NCBI GenBank assembly: GCA_905250115.1
Contig: CAJNOI010000271.1
Location: forward strand, 22,322-86,321
Length of the DNA: 64,000 nt
DNA from: Adineta steineri
Taxonomy: Eukaryota > Rotifera > Eurotatoria > Adinetida > Adinetidae
Reading direction: 5' to 3'
Every line of letters begins with the position of its first letter. Position 1 is the stretch's first letter. Positions 1 through 9,321 of this stretch are shown here, one piece after another. The notes under the pieces are model-generated. The model searched no databases. It was given only the letters and a program-made list of their open reading frames with translations, and was not told the DNA's origin. The position numbers and the translations under genes were made by a program.

Positions 1-906
1 ATTGGTAATGTGCATGGCCGCATGGGTAATTATGCTAAGGCACTTTCATCTCTCGAAAAAACCCTTGAAATTCAACAACAATCACTTTCTTCGAATCATC
101 CTAGTTTGGCTTCTTCCTACTACAACATTGGTTTAGTGCATAATAGCATGGGTAATTATCCAGAAGCACTGTCATCTCATGAAAAAGCTCTTAAAATTCT
201 ACAACAATCACTTCCTCATAATCATCCAAATTTGGCTGATTCGTATGGCATTATTGGTGTAGTGCATAGAAACATGAGTAATTATCCAAAAGCACTTTCA
301 CATTATGCGAAAGCCCTGGAAATTCTACAACAATCACTTCCTCCTAATCATCCAGATTTGGCTCATTCGTATGGCACTATTGGTGTAATGCATGGTGATA
401 TGGGTAATTACTCAAAAGCACTTTCATATTATGAAAAAGCCCTTAAAATTCAGCAACAATCGCTTCCTTCCAACCATCCTGATTTCGCTATATCCTACAA
501 CAGCATTGGTGAAGTGCATAGAAACATGAGTAATTATTCAGAAGCACTTTCACATTATGCGAAAGCCCTTGAAATTCAGCAACAATCACTTCCCTCCAAG
601 CATCCTGATCTGGCTTCTTCCCACAATTACATTGGTTTAGTGCATATAAACATGGGTAATTACCCAAAAGCACTTTCTTATTTTGAAAAAGCCCTTGAAA
701 TTCGACAACAATCACTTCTTCCCAATCATCCTGATTTGGCTAAGTCCTACAACAACATTGGCTTGGTGTATGAGAAAATGGGTAATTACTCAGAAGCTCG
801 TACATGTTATGAACGTGCTGTACAAATTGGAGAACAATCACTACCTTCAAATCATCAGGATCTTCAAATATATAGAAATAACTTCGAACGTGTAAAAAAC
901 AAATAA
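1..906 (+). CDS. Kinesin-light-chain-type TPR protein, 5' end outside window
   Basis: The frame is open from base 1, where IGNVHGRMGNY already matches the repeat, so the gene begins upstream; the stop is TAA at 904-906. About 300 residues are visible, made of seven 42-residue repeats (126 bp each). Their pattern is SYxxIGxVHxxMGNYxxALxxxEKALxIQQQSLPxNHPDLA, the TPR_10/TPR_12 type found in kinesin light chain. Such solenoids bind protein partners in the cytosol. The repeats are very similar to each other at DNA level, which suggests recent unequal exchange or conversion. Many rotifer proteins of this type carry a different N-terminal domain (for example ADP-ribosyltransferase); that part is not visible here, so the molecular role cannot be assigned. 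No intron is seen in this part. Confidence 0.85.
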   Translation: MGNVHGRMGNYAKALSSLEKTLEIQQQSLSSNHPSLASSYYNIGLVHNSMGNYPEALSSHEKALKILQQSLPHNHPNLADSYGIIGVVHRNMSNYPKALSHYAKALEILQQSLPPNHPDLAHSYGTIGVMHGDMGNYSKALSYYEKALKIQQQSLPSNHPDFAISYNSIGEVHRNMSNYSEALSHYAKALEIQQQSLPSKHPDLASSHNYIGLVHINMGNYPKALSYFEKALEIRQQSLLPNHPDLAKSYNNIGLVYEKMGNYSEARTCYERAVQIGEQSLPSNHQDLQIYRNNFERVKNK

Positions 907-1767
907 TAAATTTTATTGTCGTGAATTTTATTTTTATAAAAAAGAAAAAAGAAATTTTTCAATAAGAAAAAAATTCTTGTAAATTCTCGCACGTGCAGAG
1001 AAACTCTGATCTGGTTGAGACACCAATGGGTGGTAACACCCACCGGTTAGGTAAACAATACATACTGAGAAATATGTATTGTAGAAAAAGACCTTCACGA
1101 TAAATGATTACTGTATCTGAACAAGGTAAAGTTTCTCTGTTTTGAGTAAGACGAACGGCCACCCGACAGCCTGTTTAAAGTAACGAAGAGAGAGAGAGAG
1201 AAAAAGAACTGTATTTAGTCAGTACTATGAATTCCTCTTTTTATTCCAATGAAAAGAATAATTTATATGTATTGAATAAATAAATGATATCTATAGATAT
1301 TAACATACTGTGAAACAGATCAGTATATTAATATGAATAGAAAACACTTTGTCGTGAACACTATAAAAAAGTAGTATTATTAATAATCCTTATTCTACTA
1401 TTTGTCGTGAAAAATAAAACAAGAACAGTTTGAGGGATGATATTTAAGCGCTCCATACCAATACGACCTCCTAGTTTGCCTACCTGGTCAGTATAATCCT
1501 TGATCATGGTTGAATTCGATTATCTGAATCAAAGTGATCCTTTGTAGACCTATAAGACATTTCACATGCTATACAATGAATCTGATATGGAAAAAAGTTT
1601 TTTTGTCACATAATGTTTCAACAAGATCAAATGCTTTAGATATCATTCAGCAATCATCAGAATCAGAATTTTCTTTATTAAATTAACACAATCAGTTCGA
1701 TATTCTGTCTATTAGAAGATTTTGTTATATCATATAAAATAACATTTATTTTTTTTTATATTTTCAG
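907..1767. other. Intergenic stretch, no gene recognised
   Basis: AT-rich sequence with no convincing coding frame. It holds a short GGGTGG/CCCACC hairpin at 1028-1044, a GA-rich microsatellite near 1184-1202, and three copies of the decamer TTGTCGTGAA near 916, 1350 and 1401 whose meaning is unknown. An AATAAA-like signal follows the TPR gene. Confidence 0.5.
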
Positions 1768-2091
1768 ATGACAAGTCTTACGACAGCAATGAAAAACCTT
1801 TTTCGTGATATTGCAACATCTACAGATAGTCAATTATTCTTAGACTTTTTTATACATTCATTTAATGTAATTCAAACTCTAGAAAATACTGGTCAGTATA
1901 TGTGCATGTTGTATGAAACAGCATTCAGACGAAATCGATTATCATTTTTAAACCATTATACTATATATCATGCATTAATCTCCAACAAAATGGTTGGAGA
2001 ACAACGAGAAAAACGTCGTCAACAACAGCAACAACGTATGGAAGTAGCACATATTTTGGATGCATCTTTAGCAAATATTGAAGTAATATAC
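1768..2091 (+). CDS. Orphan coding exon, unknown function
   Basis: An open frame of about 108 codons starts with ATG directly after a good 3' splice site (TTTTATATTTTCAG). It either stops at 2095-2097 or ends at a donor (GAA|GTAATA) near 2091. The protein is helical, with a Gln/Arg-rich stretch (EKRRQQQQQR) near the end. I do not recognise the family. No partner exon is obvious on either side, and a GC-richer repeat follows at about 2140-2350. It may be a surviving exon of a disrupted gene, or a short gene with a 5'-UTR intron. Confidence 0.35.
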
Positions 2092-2139
2092 ATCTGAGCA
2101 TTTACGTGTTTATTGTCTCTATTTTTTGAAAGCATGAAG

Positions 2140-2350
2140 ATGATAACAATACGAGCGGATTCCGGCTGGAATACACTGTAAGTCGTCGAAACATGGAAGC
2201 AGTGTTCCCATTGGAAAATTTTCGGATTTTTTTCGAAGTTTTCCGATCGGAATATTGCTTGCACTTCCGATGATTACCGGAGCGTTCCTGCAGGAATCGG
2301 TGACTTTCATACGTCTTTCCTGGAGGATCCTGCAAGATTCGATGGGCATA
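2140..2350. repeat. Possible diverged copy of the CCCAGG MITE family
   Basis: This segment is clearly richer in GC than its surroundings and uses the same vocabulary as the 2631-2908 element. For example, CGGAATATTGCTTGCA followed by GATTACCGG resembles CGGAATACTGCTTCCA followed by GGATTACC there. Clean CCCAGG termini were not found, so it is at best an old, eroded copy. Confidence 0.3.
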
Positions 2351-2630
2351 ATGTTCGTCCTAGGTTAAATCAGGTAATTAAAGAAAATAAAAATCCAGAT
2401 AGGATAAATTATTTGTCACATCAGCACAAAATATCGATAGAATCGTATTTACAACTGGCGATAATAGAATTATATAGTTCAACCATTGAAATCATTGGTG
2501 TTTCTGCCAATTTTTCTACCGGACGATATATCAACAACAAACAGATATATTGACTATTTTTTCTTCACTTTATCTGTCGGATGTTTTTGTATGAGCAACA
2601 TTAACGAGAGAAAATGTTTCTTTGTATATA

Positions 2631-2908
2631 CCCAGGACGATGGTTCCTGAAGCAGGATCCCATGAATTTCTGGCGAAAACCCTAAGGAAACTCGCCACTT
2701 CCGGGCGGAACCTGCCCGGAAAATGCCAGGAATCCGATGAAGAAGTGGGGTAACTGTATCCGGCTGGCGGTTTGGACATGTTCCTGTTGGTTCTGGCCCA
2801 AACCAGATAAATCCGGTCACCGAATCCGTTCAACCGGAATACTGCTTCCATGAAAACTCCGGATTACCATGGAACCGGCCATTTCCGTGCCGGATTGTTC
2901 GACCTGGG
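2631..2908. mobile_element. 278-bp CCCAGG-ended MITE, copy 1
   Basis: A non-coding element with ends CCCAGGACGA and TCGACCTGGG, a 10-bp imperfect terminal inverted repeat. It is flanked by TA on both sides (TATA can also be read). It is matched along its whole length by a second copy of exactly 278 bp at 54426-54703. Minus-strand open frames inside it are incidental. The right end abuts the TATA-rich promoter region of the microprotein gene at 3004. The transposase source is unknown. Confidence 0.8.
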
Positions 2909-3003
2909 TATATTTATATATATATACTCATCTTCTTCCTCTCATTAGTCTTCATTTCAATCAACTGTTATACATATAGTCAAGACGACAAGTTACATAT
3001 ATA
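2909..3003 (+). promoter_or_regulatory. TATA-rich upstream region of microprotein gene 1
   Basis: TATATTTATATATATATA lies about 80-95 bp before the ATG at 3004 and starts at the flank of the MITE. A comparable TGTATATAATA lies about 80 bp before the paralogous gene at 43219. Promoter function is inferred from position only. Confidence 0.35.
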
Positions 3004-3241
3004 ATGGCAGAAAAAGAGGTATATTTTCGATAGCCTTTCGAAGTAGATAGATTCGTTTTAGATGTAAATGAATACAGTTATTTATTTATTTTTCTTGTCT
3101 TTTTAGGATGTGAATATTTCATATATTGAACAAATCACACAGTTATTTTTGCAACTGAAATCGGGTGACATAAAGCAAGAAGAATACGATACAAAGATGT
3201 ATCAATTCATCATTACTATTGAAACGATTGGCAATCAATAA
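3004..3241 (+). CDS. SHOCT-like microprotein, copy 1 (49 aa, two exons)
   Basis: Exon 1 (3004-3018) encodes only MAEKE and is followed by GTATAT. Exon 2 (3107-3241) begins after TTTTTAG and ends in TAA. The 49-residue product is a single acidic, helical segment whose core EQITQLFLQLKSGDIKQEEY has the SHOCT pattern (Leu-rich helix, short turn with Gly, then EEY/EEF and a second helix). A homologous gene with the same MAEKE first exon and the same intron position lies at 43219-43429, which supports it being a real gene although short. SHOCT domains are common at the ends of bacterial proteins; a free-standing eukaryotic form is unusual. An AATAAA follows near 3343. Function unknown. Confidence 0.6.
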
Positions 3242-3991
3242 AGCGTTCAATTCTATGAAAAACTTTTTTGTTCGTTATCATTTTTTTTATTCGTGTAGAT
3301 CTTTAGTTTGACTTTTTTTGAATTCTATAAACTTTGACCGAAATAAAATTGCCGAAACGAAAAATGTAGAAAGATAAAAATAGCAAAAACTTCGAGTGGT
3401 GCAAGTTAGAGTTGTGAATAGTTGTCCATTATAAGAAATATTTATGGGTGTGGGTGTTCGTGACTATAATCGCTCAACCTACACCGATATCCACACCCAC
3501 CCTCGAATAAACCGACATAATGCATTCTATATTGACGATGACTCTAGTGGCAACTACACAGGTTTTGCTGTCCTGGAAGAAAAAACAATTTATTCTAGAG
3601 CATTACCAATTCTTCTCAACAATTGCTATTGCTTACGATTGATTGATTTGATTACATAGCTCTTTTTCTTTCATGAATAAGTATAAGTAAATAGACTTGT
3701 TTTTTTTCTTCTTTCTGTTTGCGTATTATACTTCAAAATCAACCAAAACTATTCATGTTGTTTGCCGGTGAATAAATATGAGTATGTGTTATTAATTTTC
3801 ATATATTTATTTGGTGCAACTTTTCACTTCTTCTCATATTCACATTCTACTTTCAAATCGAGCATGTTAGTCTAGGAGTATTTTCATACACTTAAATAAT
3901 TCTTCTTTTTGACGATGAGAACCTAGCATATAACTCATTTGAACACGATTATCACTAATATTACTTTGAATTATATTAACGATTGTTTCTT
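3242..3991. other. Intergenic, with telomere-like hairpin
   Basis: No convincing gene. It contains a GGGTGTGGGTGT...CACACCCACCC hairpin at 3446-3502, and an open frame at 3444-3659 that runs through that hairpin and has no supporting features. Confidence 0.45.
3446..3502. repeat. TGTGGG-like hairpin 1
   Basis: The left arm GGGTGTGGGTGT and right arm CCACACCCACCC are inverted around an AT-rich loop of about 30 bp. The unit resembles the bdelloid telomere repeat TGTGGG. Similar small hairpins occur at 4336-4393, 5406-5453 and 12146-12208. Confidence 0.5.
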
Positions 3992-4246
3992 ATGTTTAGA
4001 AAGCAACAAACTATTGAATTGACTCAAAAAAACCATTTCGTCTGTAAATTCAATGGTTGTAATAATCGATGTGATGGTAAACATGATACAAATGAATGTT
4101 CCGATCATGCTCATTACTATGATCCTCCCGTTTGGCATGTTGATGAAGTCAAATGTGAAAAATGTGGAGTTCCACGTTTTTCTAACATGGTTTATCAGTG
4201 CAGCAAATGTAGTCATTACTATTGTGACAACTGTAGTTTTATGTAA
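3992..4246 (+). CDS. Small Cys/His-rich zinc-finger-like protein (84 aa)
   Basis: ATG at 3992 opens an 84-codon frame ending TAA at 4244-4246. The product has Cys/His pairs throughout: CKFNGC, then C...C...H, then CEKC, CSKC and CDNC near the C-terminus. The C-terminal CxxC-x(11)-CxxC-x4-CxxC spacing suggests a treble-clef zinc-binding fold. No family is recognised. A TTTAG directly after the ATG could be a splice acceptor, in which case this is the last exon of a longer gene. It shares no sequence with neighbours. Confidence 0.45.
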   Translation: MFRKQQTIELTQKNHFVCKFNGCNNRCDGKHDTNECSDHAHYYDPPVWHVDEVKCEKCGVPRFSNMVYQCSKCSHYYCDNCSFM

Positions 4247-4335
4247 TGATTCACTTTTAATTGTTTTGAATAATATAATGCTACCTAAATAACAATTTTT
4301 CTCATCAATAGTAGCTTTAACACGAATAAAATAAA

Positions 4336-4393
4336 GGGTGCGGGTGGGTCTGGGTGAAGATATTGTATAAATCATACAGTGACACCCTCACCG
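4336..4393. repeat. TGTGGG-like hairpin 2
   Basis: GGGTGCGGGTGGGTCTGGGTG is followed after about 25 AT-rich bases by ACACCCTCACC. This is a diverged member of the same small hairpin set. Confidence 0.4.
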
Positions 4394-4865
4394 TTGGAGA
4401 AAGTGGAACTGTTTCAAATATCCTTCATTCATGAATTTCTCACTGCCAAGATCAATCACAAATGCGTCATTCAGAAAACCAATAGCTATTTTGAAGGTGT
4501 ATATCCCATTCCATGATCGATATTACATTACAAGTTAAAAGATAACTTTTTTTGATTGTTTTTTTCTAATTGATTGTATTTATCTTTAAAAGGTTTTCAT
4601 CTTCTTTTTAATAAATAAAATGTAATAGATACCTATCATAAAGTAGGAGATATACCAATTTCGGAAGTGAAAAGGGAAGACTATATATAAAAAGAAAGTC
4701 GTCATTTCATCTTTCATTGTTTTTCAATACAAAACAAAACAAGCATATACTCTACGCACTTCCTATTCAATGCAATATATAAAGCAATCCTATTCTTGGG
4801 CAAGATCATACAATTCAACTCTACAATAAATACTATTAAATTATAAGCTATCTAATACAGATCGA
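4394..4865. other. Promoter-side region of the defensin-like gene
   Basis: No gene is seen. CTATATATAAAAAG at 4681-4694 is a plausible TATA box, about 175 bp before the ATG of the secreted peptide. Confidence 0.3.
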
Positions 4866-5172
4866 ATGGCTCGTGGTCTCTTAGTTGGTGTTTTACTGAT
4901 TATGATAGTAGATGCTCAAATCTGTAAGCGATATTTTATATCGTTTGAAAATGTTTTTCATTCTAATCTTTGTTCATGAATAAATAGATGAAGCTAGTGC
5001 CGATTCATGTGGTTGTCCAACAAACTCTGACAAATGTGAACAAAACTGTATTAAAAAATACTATGGTACAAGAATTGTCAAAGGTGCATGTGGAGGATTT
5101 ATATTTCTGTACTGCAAGTGCAGTGTCGATGGAGGAGGTTGGTATTCAATCGCTGGTATCTGTTCAACATAA
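4866..5172 (+). CDS. Secreted CSalphabeta defensin-like peptide (80 aa, two exons)
   Basis: Exon 1 (4866-4923) encodes a hydrophobic signal peptide (MARGLLVGVLLIMIVDAQ); exon 2 (4988-5172) starts after AATAG and ends TAA. The mature part has eight cysteines, at about residues 27, 29, 36, 40, 54, 62, 64 and 78. C36-x3-C40, then GxC (52-54) and C62-x-C64, form the cysteine-stabilised alpha/beta motif of invertebrate defensins and drosomycin-like peptides, including a gamma-core-like GACGGFIFLYCKC. The likely role is secreted antimicrobial or defence peptide; this is inferred from the fold pattern only. Lys-rich residues between C40 and C54 fit a cationic peptide. The gene stands alone between small genes. 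Confidence 0.65.
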
Positions 5173-5704
5173 GTGTCGCGAACATACAATATTTTTTTAT
5201 CATTTTTATAATCGCAAACTTTATCAAGACTGTCACTTTGTTTCAGTATGAGTTCATGCGCTTATACTAAAACAAACTGATTGTTGGAAGAATGATTTGT
5301 TCTGATAATCTACAGTTTGACAAAATAAACATGTAATTATAAACGTATCTGATTCTCAATACTCACTATGATCGAAGCAGAAAGACAGTCATCAGGGAAC
5401 GATATGAGTGTGGGTATGAATGTAAGAGACTAAAAAAACACCCACACACACCCTATAATCTCTATCAAATCAAGTTAATTATTCTTGTATATTCTAGATG
5501 AATTTATGAATTTTCCACATCGAAATAATATTTTTTTTTTCTGTACAAAAAAATGAACATTTTGTTCTGATCACCGAGACATGAATATATACATAAAAGA
5601 AAAGAAATTGTACACATAGACGGCACAATGTCAAAGACAGTGAATTATTAACATCACAGTAAAGAAAAAAAGAAAACTTTCTTATGTTTCTTAATTAATA
5701 AGTA
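5173..5704. other. Intergenic, with TGTGGG-like hairpin 3 at 5406-5453
   Basis: GAGTGTGGGTATG and CACCCACACACACCC form a small imperfect hairpin at 5406-5453. The remainder is AT-rich and holds no recognisable gene. The 3' end of the convergent ubinuclein gene lies at the right. Confidence 0.45.
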
Positions 5705-8700
5705 TTAAGTTCTTCGATTATTATTTGTATTTTGTGAATGTTGGTGACGTGACGATGATGATGAGGATGATGAGGATTGTGATGATGCAATCATATTTGG
5801 TGTTGTACCAAAAACTGAATTAAATAAAGTTGAATCAAATACACCTGAACTGAGTAATTGAGGATTAGCTAGGGCAGCAGCTAATTGTAATGTTGCAGAA
5901 TCCCATTGAATCGATGATGATAATGTTGGAGGAATTGGTATTTGAGATGAATGACCACGATTTGACTAAAATTGAATGTTATTAATTGTTAAAATTGTAA
6001 AACGATAAATAAATATTTACCTGTTGTTCATGTGTAGAAGTAAATCCTGTTGTTGGACGTCGAGATGCTGCTGGTGAAATTGATGACGATGGTGATACTA
6101 TAGCTGATTGCGATCGATTTGAAGATGAAGGTGTTTTTAGTTGTTGTTGAATCTAAATGAAGGATTAATGACAAAAATATTCTTTTAAAACAATTCAATC
6201 GAACTTGTTGATCAATTCTATGAGAAGTGGAAGTAAAATCAGTTGAATGACGATTTGAATGGCTTTTACTTGATGTTGAAGAACGTTGAGTATTTGTTGT
6301 TGTTGGACTTTGTATTGTCGTTGATGATTTTGAACTAGATGTATTTGTATTCGTTTTTGGACTATTCTGTGATTTATTCAGCATACTATCAACAGTTAAT
6401 GGTGATGTAGACATTTTTGGTGCTGCCGCACCACTAAGTGCTTCTTTAAGAAAAGATCCAGCTGGCAATTTTTCTGATGGAAGTTTTGTAGCAAATTGTT
6501 GTTTAGAATTATGGACTGTTGATGATGATCGTTGTGATGATGATGATGATGATGAATCTTTATTTGAATGTGAATGAGTATGTTGTTTTAATGTTGGACT
6601 ACTCGATTCATTTGAACTTTTTTTATATTGAGAAAATAAATCCATAGTAAGATCAATAACCGAAGAAAAATTTGGAGTTGAATTACGTTTTGTTGATGAT
6701 TCAGGTTGAGAAACAATTGATGGCTTTGCTATTGGACGAACAATATCCGATTTATTTATTTTATTTGAAGACTGTTCCGATACCTTAAAGAATAAGTTTT
6801 AAGAGAAAAACATGAATGGATTCTATAAAATATATTTACTTGACTAGTCACTGAATCAGTAGATGATGGACGTGATGTATGTTGTTTAATAGGATTTGTT
6901 GCAACACGTGTAGCCATTTCGAAAGCTTTTATTTGATTATTATTATTTGTTAATGATTGACTTGAAGATTTACTAATATCATTTACTTTCACGTTTTGTT
7001 GTTGAGGAACTTTTATAGGTGATATATTAGAATTTGATATTTTCGGTGATGATGGAAGTGATGGTGGCGGAGGTGGTAGTGGTGGTGGTGGAAGGAGTGC
7101 TGGAACTGTTTGAGGTTCTTTTTTCACTCGTTCAGCTGTTATCGGTGTTGGTGTTGATCGTACAGCCTAGTTAAATTTTTGTTTTATTAAATATAAAAAA
7201 TAAAATAATATGATATTTTACTTGTAATGGTTGAGTTTGAGGTGGATTAGGATCTCGTAATGGTCGATATTCTAATCTAACGACTTCACTAATAATTTTT
7301 CTAATTAAAAATAGAAAAAAAATGTTTAATTAAGTTTTTTTCATTATATCAAATTATACTTTGCTGTCATCCATCCAGGTTTTTCCCATAACGAAACAAT
7401 ATGTTCATGAAGAAATGATTCTAACGAATCTGAATCGAATATTGTCATTGTTTCAAGTTTACGATCGATACAACGAATGATTAATTCACTTAAAAGAAAG
7501 ATTAAATTAAAAAAAAACTCTAAATAATGGTGATCTGTTGATTTACTTTATAGCTTTGTGTAAACGAAAGTTTTTTCTTGGTCCTCGATTTTTATCTTTC
7601 GATGGATTTTCAACCATTTTCTGTTGCCATTCTCTAGAATAATAAAATAGATTATTCTAAAAGAAAAGTAATCAAATAATAATATAACAAACTTGACTGC
7701 TTGATTATGTGCTTGTATATGAATTTCTAATGAACGATTTATTTCAATTTTTAATTTTTCTTTAAGTTCATTTAAAGAAAATGTTTTCGTCAATGGTTCA
7801 TAATCATTTAATAATAATAAACGAGCTCGTGTTAGTAATATTGATGTATATATACCAGTTTTTGTACTTAAAATATCGAAAACTAATTGTCGATGAGCAT
7901 TTGTATGACGATGAAGTTTTTTTACCAAACTAAAAACAACAAAATTAAAATTAAAATATTTTTCTATAAAAAAATTTTTTTCTTTACTCAAGTAATTCAC
8001 GACAGGTAGTTGAATTAAAAAGTCGTTCAATTTTCTTTTGAATATTATTCATTGTTGGATCAGATGATTTAATTAACTAAATAAAAAAAATATTATCAAA
8101 TTTTTTCAACATAAAACAAAACTAACTTTAACTATATTTTCAATAGATGGTTTAATATCATTATCCATTTCATTTGGTAAAACATATGTTGTACAATTTT
8201 GTGTAGATTGTTCACTTGGTGTTTCATTTAATTTTGCAATTTTTTTAACTGGTTCTTCAACTGGTTTGATAGTTTTATTTTTATCATCAGAATTAGTTGA
8301 TATAGGAGGTGCTGCTACTTCAGATATACTTCTGAAATAAACGAAGTTCGATCTTTGATAATTAAATAAAAATACTACATACCTTTTTCGTTTTGTATTT
8401 AATAAATTTGGTATTATATCATCATCTGTTTTACTCCTTTTTACAAGTACCTTTTCATTTCCATCATCTTGATTATTAGTTCTTTTCTTATTTTGTTTTT
8501 CTTCTTTTTCACTGTCATCTGATTCATCGTCATCATCATTATTTTCATTCTCTTCATCTCCACTATCAGAATCACTTGCATCACTTAAATATCGAGCATT
8601 TATTGGTTGATGTTTTTCATTAACATAAAATCCATCTCGTTCATTAGTGACATTTTTTGGTATTATATCTTGTGCAGCAACTGAATCATCAATAAATGAA

Positions 8701-9152
8701 TCATCATCATCTGGATCATTATAACCTACACCTAAATTTGCATTTTGATGATCATTTGAATCCATTAATGCATGAATTATATCAGATAATGATGCATTAT
8801 CTTCAACAAGAGTCTATTGAACAAAAAAATAAATATTATTAATAATAAAAAGAAAAGTAAAATTTACATCATGCTCTGCAAGAATTTCTTTGACACTTTG
8901 TTTTCCACATGCTTTAACATAAGAACTTAATACTAGTTCTAAACTTTCTTTATCATTTTTCTAGATGAAAAAAAATATAAGTAAATCAATATAATAATGA
9001 TATCTTACAAATTTTGTATCATTTGCAATTAAATCCAAGAAAGATATTTCTTGTGGATTACTATCAAGATTATTTGGTAAATTTAATTTAATTTCATAGG
9101 AAAGTGTTGGTAATTGAGTTAAATCTCGAGCTTTTTTTACTGGCAAAGACAT
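5705..9152 (-). CDS. UBN1: Ubinuclein (HIRA histone chaperone complex subunit), 13 exons
   Basis: Exons, high to low: 9009-9152, 8868-8960, 8383-8813, 8127-8331, 7988-8076, 7693-7929, 7547-7633, 7360-7488, 7222-7300, 6840-7166, 6205-6783, 6021-6152, 5705-5965 (930 codons, frame kept). The third exon has the HUN domain signature DDDDSFIDDSVAAQDIIPK followed by GFYVN, which binds HIRA in UBN1/UBN2. A long acidic Asp/Glu/Ser stretch follows. Exons at about 7550-8076 give the helical ubinuclein middle domain (RELLD-LVKKLH through ELIIRCIDRK). The C-terminal half is low-complexity Ser/Thr/Gln with a polyproline block. The family deposits histone H3.3 with HIRA, CABIN1 and ASF1 in the nucleus. An acceptor (TTTCTTTCAG) sits directly before the ATG, so a 5'-UTR intron is likely. 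Confidence 0.85.
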
Positions 9153-9321
9153 CTGAAAGAAAAAGAATAATAAGAAATCAAATTTTTCATGCAATTATAT
9201 TATATTCATTCTGTTTATTATTAAAAAAATAAGAAAGAAAATAATGTAGTTTGATATAAAGTTGAAAGATCATCAATGAATGGCGAAGACAAAAATGAAT
9301 TGGAGATGTTTTCAATAGATG

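Noticed and set aside
2102..2851. Several minus-strand open frames of 76-93 residues
   Set aside because: They fall in the GC-richer repeat segments, where stop codons are rarer. The same kind of frame recurs in MITE copy 2 (54395-54646), so it is a property of the element.
3444..3659. 71-residue open frame
   Set aside because: It starts inside the telomere-like hairpin and has no recognisable feature.
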